Positions 58,262 to 64,000 of a DNA stretch of 64,000 nucleotides are shown in pieces (the first letter of the stretch is position 1; each line of letters begins with the position of its first letter). A model generated the notes under the pieces. That model was not told the origin of the DNA, did not search any database, and saw nothing but the letters and a program-made list of their open reading frames with translations. The DNA is from Porphyromonadaceae bacterium FC4. GTDB lineage: Bacteria > Bacteroidota > Bacteroidia > Bacteroidales > Porphyromonadaceae. A program made the translations under genes and the position numbers. The DNA lies in the NCBI GenBank assembly GCA_900120395.1, contig LT635553.1, positions 850,254-914,253 of the forward strand. Reading direction: 5' to 3'.

Positions 58262-58463
58262 AGCGATGCCCAAAGGTACGCATAAATAGAGGACTAGACA
58301 ATGACTGTTTGCGAACGGAGGATTGACGGTGGGCGTTTCGGTGTATTGGCGGTGACTGCGAGACGGTAAGTCTTTGGGGCCCAACGCATGCGAATAACCC
58401 ACCTTTTCACTGATCGCTTGGCATTCGCAGAGGAGTAGAAGCAAGGGAGAACGAGGCTGAGTG
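58262..58463 (-). promoter_or_regulatory. CRISPR leader with sigma-ABfr promoter
   Basis: Between cas2 and the first repeat. On the minus strand TTG, 20 nt, then TACCTTTG (58271-58278), so transcription should begin at about the first repeat. No ORF seen. Confidence 0.7.
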
Positions 58464-58754
58464 CTATATGAGCAGCACGCCCTCGGGGTCTACGCCTTTT
58501 GTCTTACCGATGGTGATGATCTTAGACTGGTAGTTAGTGCCGAGGTGGTAGATGCGCAGGGAGTCGCTCGATAAGTTGATCGTGTCCGTGAGCGCAGCCT
58601 CCAGCTCCACTCTTTGGGCGGGAGAGACGAGGCACTCGAAGACCGAATTTTGGACACGCTGGCCGTAGTTTTGGCATATCTTCGCCACTTGGCGAAGGCG
58701 CTTAGCCCCGTCGGGCGAGGCGGTATTCACGTCGTAGGTGACAAGTAGGTACAT
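58464..58754 (-). CDS. cas2: CRISPR-associated endonuclease Cas2
   Basis: 96 aa from ATG 58754 (MYLLVTYDVNTASPDGAKRL); longer openings lie inside cas1 and are rejected. The N-terminal beta strand with YDV gives the conserved Asp, and QNSVFECLVSPAQRVELE is typical. Cas2 dimers bridge Cas1 in the spacer integration complex. Its start overlaps the cas1 stop by one base (TGATG). Confidence 0.95.
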   Translation of the reverse strand: MYLLVTYDVNTASPDGAKRLRQVAKICQNYGQRVQNSVFECLVSPAQRVELEAALTDTINLSSDSLRIYHLGTNYQSKIITIGKTKGVDPEGVLLI

Positions 58755-59785
58755 CAGCTTTGGATTAGGAAGACAGGATAGTCGTCGAGGTCTCCTCGGA
58801 GGCATCGAGCTAAGAGCAACGCCTGAGCATAGGGAAGCAGTCCTATGGGTATGCGCTCCTGGAGGAAGGGGTGCATGATCTCCTCTCGCTTGCGCCGTTG
58901 CCAAGCGGCTAGGAGCTCTTTGCGGGGTTCGTCTCTAAGGATGTATCCGTTTTCGCCCTGAGCGATGAAGTCAGAGGGAGCGACCTGTCGCTTGTTGATG
59001 ACGGTCAGGACGAAGCGATCCACGAGGTAGGCGCGAAGCTCCTCCATAAGGTCTAGGGCAAGGCTCGCTCTGCCCGGTCTGTCCGTATGGAGGAAGCCCA
59101 CGTATGGATCCAGACCTACGGTCTCCAGTGCAGCTGTAACCTCGTGAGCGAGGATGGTGTAGAAGAACGAAAGCAGTGCATTGGTCTCATCGCGAGGCGG
59201 TCGTCGCGACCGTCCCCCGAAGGTGAACTCCGGTCGCCGTATGAGGTAGTGAAAGAGGGCAAAGTATTGCTGCGCCGCTAAGCCCTCTACGCCCATAACG
59301 GTTATACGGTCTCGCTTGTAGGCTAAGCTCTTTTGCAAAGTCTTGAGCTGGCTCAGTGCCTCCTGAAAGCTCTCCTCCACACTCTCCGTCGGGTGGTAGT
59401 CTCTCAGGTAGCGACCCAGCACCGATCGCTGGTTTGCTATCTTGGCTGAGATAAATAGTGCGGCGAAGTGCGCTGCGGCTGGTTCGTCGTCAGCAATGCG
59501 GTACTGCGTGTGTCTCAAGAGGACATTGCCCCTCGTGGGACCCTCTAGCGAACCTATATAGCGACCTGTGGGGGTGAGGAATGTGAGCTTGACCCCCTCC
59601 TGTACGCAGAGCTGCATCAGCCCTGGCGAAGCACCCATATAGGAGAATGTGATGATTCCCTCGAGGTTGTGTATCGGTATGCGGAAGGTTTCCTCGCCAT
59701 CTATACGCGCCACGACATTGGTACCGTCCTTGAGGAGATAGACGTTGGGCGTAAGGATATAGAGGGTGTTGAGTAGCTTTCTCAT
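58754..59785 (-). CDS. cas1: CRISPR-associated endonuclease Cas1, type I-C
   Basis: 343 aa from ATG 59785 (MRKLLNTLYILTPNVYLL); the longer frame to 59854 runs into cas4. Conserved metal-site region: LLSFFYTILAHEVTAALE, YVGFLHTDRPGRASLALDL and MEELRAYLVD hold the expected Glu, His and Asp. Cas1 integrates new spacers. The ATGA overlap with cas4 shows coupling of the adaptation genes. Confidence 0.96.
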   Translation of the reverse strand: MRKLLNTLYILTPNVYLLKDGTNVVARIDGEETFRIPIHNLEGIITFSYMGASPGLMQLCVQEGVKLTFLTPTGRYIGSLEGPTRGNVLLRHTQYRIADDEPAAAHFAALFISAKIANQRSVLGRYLRDYHPTESVEESFQEALSQLKTLQKSLAYKRDRITVMGVEGLAAQQYFALFHYLIRRPEFTFGGRSRRPPRDETNALLSFFYTILAHEVTAALETVGLDPYVGFLHTDRPGRASLALDLMEELRAYLVDRFVLTVINKRQVAPSDFIAQGENGYILRDEPRKELLAAWQRRKREEIMHPFLQERIPIGLLPYAQALLLARCLRGDLDDYPVFLIQS

Positions 59786-60459
59786 AAGGTGAGTATGTCG
59801 AGATGCTTTAGGTAGCTCTTTGCCGATCGATGAGATGCGATGCGAGGCATGCACTCATCGAGGAGAGAGCAGGAGCGGCACTGACGGGTGTAGTGCGCTG
59901 GTATAGGCGTGCGCTGCGCAAAGGCCTCGTGCATCGTACGGGCCACCTCGTAGCACGCCGCCCGCAGGGGCTCGTCCATCTCAACCTGTAGGCGATGCCG
60001 TGTCTCTCCATAGTAGAGTGCTCCGTAGGGAATAGAGACTTGGTACATCTCCTCAAGAGCTATGACCTGAGCGCAGAGCTGCAGCTTGTCAGCGAGGTGA
60101 GTCTTAGGCTTGCCACGCTTGTATTCGACAGGAGTCGCCTGCCACGCCCCTGGGTACTTAGGGTGTCGGAAAGGACTCAGGCTATGATCCCGTAGCGGGG
60201 TAAGCTCGACCGCATCGGACAGCCCGTATAACCCCAAAGTGTAGGAGACGAGCGGCACCCGTCTCATCGTGATCGTATCTCCCACGCGAGCACTCAACTC
60301 AGGCTGATCTACACGCTTGTGAAGGATCTGCCCTAGTGCAGTGAGGTGGTTGTCGTGCCATAGCTGCTCTAGGGTGATCAGTTGCCACTGACGTGGACAG
60401 AAGCAGTAGTGCTGTATCTCAGAGATTGTCAGCAGCTCCTCGTCACTGTAGTGTCTCAT
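59782..60459 (-). CDS. cas4: CRISPR-associated exonuclease Cas4
   Basis: 225 aa. The iron-sulfur cysteines are CFCPRQW near the N terminus and CRSCSLLDEC at the C terminus. The RecB-type nuclease motif is TPVEYKRGKPK, with upstream Asp in LYGLSDAVEL. Cas4 trims prespacers and selects the PAM (TTC in type I-C). Separated from cas7 by a hairpin, and overlapping cas1 by 4 nt. Confidence 0.95.
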   Translation of the reverse strand: MRHYSDEELLTISEIQHYCFCPRQWQLITLEQLWHDNHLTALGQILHKRVDQPELSARVGDTITMRRVPLVSYTLGLYGLSDAVELTPLRDHSLSPFRHPKYPGAWQATPVEYKRGKPKTHLADKLQLCAQVIALEEMYQVSIPYGALYYGETRHRLQVEMDEPLRAACYEVARTMHEAFAQRTPIPAHYTRQCRSCSLLDECMPRIASHRSAKSYLKHLDILTL

Positions 60460-60482
60460 GAGGAAGAAGGTCGTTTTAGAGA

Positions 60483-60521
60483 AAGCCCCTCCGTAGTGGC
60501 CTGCCTACGTGAGGGGCTTTT
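60483..60521 (-). terminator. Hairpin between cas7 and cas4
   Basis: AAGCCCCTC pairs with GAGGGGCTT, with TAG/CTA extending the stem. The minus side lacks a long T-tract, so it may reduce rather than stop transcription into cas4-cas1-cas2. Confidence 0.55.
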
Positions 60522-60534
60522 GTGTGAAAGGGGG

Positions 60535-61413
60535 CTAGACGAGCTCGATGACCTCGACACCCTGGAGACCGTTGCGATCGATCTGGACGGTGTAGTCGGA
60601 GAAGTCGCGTGCGGGGCCGGTGATCTCCTCGCGCCGTGCTACGGAGACACGCTCGAAGAGCTTGTGTGCAGGCGCATTGCCCAGGGGCGAGTCGTGCTTG
60701 AAGACGATCAACTTCTGCACGCTCATGAGTCCACGGGCTGCCGAGTGGTCTAGGTCAAACATATTCTGGAGTGCCTCCCAAAAGAGCTGCAAGTCATCCT
60801 CCGTAAAGCCTGTGTCCTCGGCAAAGTGTGGCGTCACGAAGCCATACATCTTATATAGCCCGTAGGATACGGTGGCTTTGCGGCCCATGGTCTGATCCTT
60901 ATTTGCAGCAACGACTGGGACAATCGTATGCTCGTGTGGAAAGATCGGGTCAATAGATCGTCCGAATGTGAGCTGTATAGGGCCTCGGACTTGCCCAGCA
61001 TTGGCCTCCTTAAAAGACATAACAGCACCAAAAGCTCGTATGTCATAGAACTCTCGAAGCATTGCCTCCCGCTTGAGGTCAATGATCTTCTTATCATTCT
61101 TCTTAGCGTCCTTCTTGAGCTTCTCTATTTCATCTGATGTCATTGTTGAGATCTTGTCTTTGAGGATGGGACCTTCCTTGACATAGATCTCATAAGACTG
61201 AGGTCTATCCGTGATGTGTAAGTAGTCGATGTAGTTGCGCACCTTGCGCTTGATGCATACATCGGTGACGAGTCCCTCACCGGTCTCGGAGTCTACACGG
61301 GGCAGGTTATCACTATCGGGATCTCCATTGGGGTTGCCATCCTTGACGTCAAAGAGCAGGATGAAGTCATAGCGATTCTGTACGATCTGTGGGTTATTCG
61401 GTTGCATATTCAT
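60535..61413 (-). CDS. cas7c: Type I-C Cascade backbone subunit Cas7 (Csd2)
   Basis: 292 aa. The Csd2 start RYDFILLFDVKDGNPNGDPD is diagnostic, followed by TDVCIKRKVRNYI. Several copies wrap the crRNA in the Cascade complex. It lies 11 nt after cas8c. Confidence 0.96.
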   Translation of the reverse strand: MNMQPNNPQIVQNRYDFILLFDVKDGNPNGDPDSDNLPRVDSETGEGLVTDVCIKRKVRNYIDYLHITDRPQSYEIYVKEGPILKDKISTMTSDEIEKLKKDAKKNDKKIIDLKREAMLREFYDIRAFGAVMSFKEANAGQVRGPIQLTFGRSIDPIFPHEHTIVPVVAANKDQTMGRKATVSYGLYKMYGFVTPHFAEDTGFTEDDLQLFWEALQNMFDLDHSAARGLMSVQKLIVFKHDSPLGNAPAHKLFERVSVARREEITGPARDFSDYTVQIDRNGLQGVEVIELV

Positions 61414-61424
61414 GGCTCTATTGG

Positions 61425-61832
61425 TTATTGTTCTATTTCTTCAGTTGGGTTGTCTGCGTCCTCTTTCTTATTATAGGAGTAGACTTTCTGATGATAGTAG
61501 CCTACGGCAAAGAGGCTCTGCTCATCTAGCGAGAAGGTAGCGGGGAATGCTTTTCCCTTTGTGGTAATAAGCTCGGTAATCTCATTGAGGAGCTTATCAA
61601 AGAAGACCGCCAGTCCAGGCTTCTCTTTGTATAGCTTGCTCAGGTGATGATTGTACAGTCTAAATAGTGGCCCCATTACAGTATTGGGTCGTGTGGAGGC
61701 ACTGTCGTAAAAGCGGTCTCGGATGGTCGCATTGACTCCCTTGCCTAGAGCTGCGCGCTGAACCTGCTCAAAGACGGCAAAGAGGCGTCCGGCGAGGTAG
61801 GCGATGTTGTCGTTTTGCTTGTCTAAAGCCAT
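61425..61832 (-). CDS. cas11c: Possible internally initiated small subunit Cas11c
   Basis: 135 aa, in frame with the 3' end of cas8c, from ATG 61832: MALDKQNDNIAYLAGRLFAV. Upstream is the purine-rich AAAGAATTAG. In studied type I-C systems a separate small subunit is translated from inside cas8c, at a corresponding GRLFAV-type helix. Start choice is inferred. Confidence 0.5.
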   Translation of the reverse strand: MALDKQNDNIAYLAGRLFAVFEQVQRAALGKGVNATIRDRFYDSASTRPNTVMGPLFRLYNHHLSKLYKEKPGLAVFFDKLLNEITELITTKGKAFPATFSLDEQSLFAVGYYHQKVYSYNKKEDADNPTEEIEQ

Positions 61833-63320
61833 ATCTAATTCTTTTAGTTGTTTGTATATTCTTGCTTTGCGGTTGATGCAGCCCTTGAGGATGGCTACAC
61901 ATAGATCAAATCTTTTCTTGTATTCTTTCTTTTCCTTATTGGGCTTTTGTCGGAGTATTTGAGGAATCTTACTAATGCATGCTTGCTGTAGTGTGAGCGG
62001 GTAGGGGGTGCCATTCAGGATACTCTCGACGATGCTCTGTATCAAGTTGAGCTGAAACTTTTTAGAGCTGGGCGCCGTGGAGACCGTGGAAACCGTGGAC
62101 ACTATATTGTATAGAGAGTGTAGAGGAGGGTTCTCCTCGTCCACATTGCCATCCCAGCTGATGATATTCATATCGACGAGATGCTGGTAGACCCTGTCGA
62201 AAATCTCCGACACAGTCCCTTGCTGCCAATACTTGATAGCACCACGCCCTCCTCCTGTAGCACCGATAATGTAAAATTGTCGCTCATCCTCCCAATGCTG
62301 CCCTTTGCCACGGTTGCCACGGATAGCTTTGAACTGTTCGAGCAATTTGTGGGTTTCCTGCGTGGGGTTAGGAGCTTTCTCTTTGCTCCGATTTCTTCTC
62401 TTCGGTTTGTCATCTTCTATGGTGGACTCCTCCTCGTCTTGCTTATCCTTATGGTCTACGAATGTTACGTCTCGGAAGGTGTTATTGATGCTCTCATTCA
62501 AGACATCTGAGTTCCAAAACACATAGCGAATGCTCCCAAGATCATAGTGTGTATTGGGATTGTCGCATAAACTATTGAAGGCCGTAGCATAAGCAAAAGC
62601 TGCATATTTAGATATAGGCGCATTGTCCAAATCTTTTACACCTCTTCCGTACGAGCAGAAAGCTGGTTGGTTGAAAGAGACCAAAGGGGTTCCATCACCT
62701 CTTTTGGAGTCTGGCAACTGAATTGGCGTATGCTTCTCTACTAGAGGCCCCTCCATTCCTGTAATCAGACAAAGTCCTGTAATCTTGCCTAACGAGAGTT
62801 GCTCTTCTGCCCACAAAAGAGCGTCATTATCGGAAGCTATAATACCAGTAGAGCCTTTTAATTGGAATGATATCCAGTCGGTTTCATTGACATCTTTGAA
62901 AGACTCTAAGACCTCAGGACTTTTATACAGCCCTTTTGAGTAGAATTGCTGTACGGCTTTGAACGATTTGTTCTCTGGATAGAGCTCTGCAAATGAGTTA
63001 ACTATCTTCACAAATAGGTTGAGAGCATTTTGGGATCGCTTGGTCTTCGAGCCTTTATCTATCCCAAGAATATACATTTTCTTATCCCATAAGTGGTTGG
63101 CTTCAACGCCACTTGTCCTGCCCACACCTGGGATTACTAGATACTCTTTCCCATTACTGTTTTTGTCACTAGTATCTTTGAGGGGCTTTAATCTCACGAA
63201 AGAACCATCTTCCTTGATGATGATAGCCCAAGCGATGACTTTATACTCCAATCCAGGAGGAGCAATAAGCTGCAGTTTGTTCATCGCTTCGTAGTAGTTG
63301 TATAGTGCTTGTAGGATCAT
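61425..63320 (-). CDS. cas8c: Type I-C large subunit Cas8c (Csd1)
   Basis: 631 aa. The N-terminal part (MILQALYNYYEAMNKLQLIA, then PPGLEYKVIAWAI) and the order in the operon define Csd1. It recognises the PAM and supports target opening. The middle has a Lys/Arg-rich disordered insert (about 300-330, KPKRRNRSKEKAPNPTQE). The last 135 residues correspond to the small subunit Cas11c, which can be made from an internal start. Overlaps cas5c by 4 nt. Confidence 0.95.
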   Translation of the reverse strand: MILQALYNYYEAMNKLQLIAPPGLEYKVIAWAIIIKEDGSFVRLKPLKDTSDKNSNGKEYLVIPGVGRTSGVEANHLWDKKMYILGIDKGSKTKRSQNALNLFVKIVNSFAELYPENKSFKAVQQFYSKGLYKSPEVLESFKDVNETDWISFQLKGSTGIIASDNDALLWAEEQLSLGKITGLCLITGMEGPLVEKHTPIQLPDSKRGDGTPLVSFNQPAFCSYGRGVKDLDNAPISKYAAFAYATAFNSLCDNPNTHYDLGSIRYVFWNSDVLNESINNTFRDVTFVDHKDKQDEEESTIEDDKPKRRNRSKEKAPNPTQETHKLLEQFKAIRGNRGKGQHWEDERQFYIIGATGGGRGAIKYWQQGTVSEIFDRVYQHLVDMNIISWDGNVDEENPPLHSLYNIVSTVSTVSTAPSSKKFQLNLIQSIVESILNGTPYPLTLQQACISKIPQILRQKPNKEKKEYKKRFDLCVAILKGCINRKARIYKQLKELDMALDKQNDNIAYLAGRLFAVFEQVQRAALGKGVNATIRDRFYDSASTRPNTVMGPLFRLYNHHLSKLYKEKPGLAVFFDKLLNEITELITTKGKAFPATFSLDEQSLFAVGYYHQKVYSYNKKEDADNPTEEIEQ

Positions 63321-64000
63321 CTCAGTATCTCATTACTATCCATTGGGGGGACGAGGATGACGCCCTCGGTCATCTCCGCATGATAAAACATAGCTGGGGG
63401 ATTCTTCCTATCCCGCTCGAAGTCCATGTCGTAGAGCATGATGCTTAGGTCGCGACTCTCAGGGATAGGTCTGGGCTCTAGGACTGTCTCACCATGCTCT
63501 AGGTCTACATACTCAAAGGAGCAGGTGAACTCACGACACCCTAGGTAAGGCATCGTGAAGCATTGCCCAGCTTTGGCTCTACGCTCGAAGATCTCTTGGT
63601 ACTTTCTGGGGTTCTCCGCCTTACGCTCGGCTTCGCTGTACTCCTCGTTGTAATGCTTCTGACAACTAGCTGAGCGGTTCCTCACGGGGATGTAGACCAT
63701 CTTAGCATAGATCCGATAGTCTACGTCACACAAGATGTAGGAGGCGCGTTGCTGTCGCTTATCAGACACATCAAATCCATTTGTGCCGTAAGAGCTATCC
63801 TTTATCTTCTTCTCATTGTAACTTGTGATTGCTTCCACCTCATTTCGCTTGATGGTAAACCGCTTGATTGGGGCTAGCACCTCTATCTTCGTGATCTCCC
63901 AGCGTATGGCGGGCTTCCAGTAGATCGCCTGAAAGATGGCTCGCGCTGCACTGGGCGTGATCACGTCATAGCTGACACGCTCCACCTTCATCTCGGGACG
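63317..64000 (-). CDS. cas5c: Type I-C crRNA endonuclease Cas5c, 5' end beyond window
   Basis: At least 228 codons. The ATG at 63991 is internal: the frame continues to the window edge as RPEMKVERVSYDVITPSAAR, and Cas5c proteins have about 20 residues before this point. AIFQAIYWKPAIRWEITKIEV is typical. In type I-C, Cas5c replaces Cas6 and cuts the repeat RNA, then stays on the crRNA handle. Expected upstream neighbour, outside the window, is cas3. Confidence 0.93.
   Translation of the reverse strand, partial: RPEMKVERVSYDVITPSAARAIFQAIYWKPAIRWEITKIEVLAPIKRFTIKRNEVEAITSYNEKKIKDSSYGTNGFDVSDKRQQRASYILCDVDYRIYAKMVYIPVRNRSASCQKHYNEEYSEAERKAENPRKYQEIFERRAKAGQCFTMPYLGCREFTCSFEYVDLEHGETVLEPRPIPESRDLSIMLYDMDFERDRKNPPAMFYHAEMTEGVILVPPMDSNEILR

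Noticed and set aside
56179-58289. Several plus-strand ORFs across the CRISPR array with repeated FNSRTPCGVR or FQFTHPMWGAT
   Set aside because: They are translations of the CRISPR repeats in different frames, with spacer-encoded segments in between.
58262-58463. An additional small gene between cas2 and the array
   Set aside because: No coding frame with start and ribosome site; the segment fits the leader position and carries the array promoter.

Overview
The window is chromosomal DNA of a Bacteroidales bacterium, most likely Porphyromonas or a close relative (inference). The evidence is a RagAB/SusCD-type outer-membrane pair with lipoproteins, BspA-like leucine-rich repeats, Bacteroidetes-type long PurF and NusB, a CfxA beta-lactamase element, and repeated use of the Bacteroidetes sigma-ABfr promoter (TTG, about 20 nt, TAnnTTTG). 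No tRNA or rRNA was recognised.

Layout. 1-4.2 kb (minus): 5' part of topA, a degenerate C26-M19 fusion protein, gyrB. 5.0-15.5 kb (plus): a six-gene envelope locus (SusC-like transporter, SusD-like lipoprotein, fasciclin-like lipoprotein, small lipoprotein, periplasmic thioredoxin, M16 peptidase), plausibly for peptide uptake. 16.0-22.2 kb (plus): rlmD, rsfS, ftsH, purM, prfA, the last three overlapping. 22.2-23.0 kb: GC-rich hairpin cassettes. 23.0-35.1 kb: a lipoprotein gene with BspA-like LRRs cut in two by a 10.06-kb mobilizable element carrying cfxA, a MOBV relaxase with a hairpin-rich oriT candidate, a primase, a helicase-like ATPase, an excisionase-like protein, a tyrosine recombinase and a protein with a zinc finger and four HTH domains. 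35.1-36.2 kb: hairpins and an IS or MITE remnant. 36.2-45.2 kb (minus): HEIGH metalloprotease, topB, phosphohexomutase, plsC, acyl-CoA synthetase. 45.7-55.4 kb (minus): purF-like, carA, carB; then a DUF5606-like gene, coaE, ybbR, yajC and nusB. 55.6-64.0 kb: a type I-C CRISPR-Cas locus with 32 repeats and 31 spacers, cas2, cas1, cas4, cas7, cas8c (with an internal cas11c candidate) and cas5c, which runs off the right edge; cas3 is presumably beyond it. Beyond the old end of the array lies a relic of a second, oppositely oriented cas1-cas2 module.

The most notable structures not explained by genes are: (1) a two-unit dispersed repeat of about 87 bp, present six times in large intergenic gaps, each unit carrying GACGGATAG and the hairpin GTTTCCAGTAGGAAAC; (2) exact left and right junctions of the cfxA element, whose removal restores one LRR reading frame; (3) a duplicated 48-bp operator/promoter module before two element genes; (4) two modules of three 10-bp steps near the element's right end; (5) the cas1-cas2 relic; (6) a terminator inside the apparent 5' end of the purF-like ORF that fixes its start and may attenuate purF-carAB.
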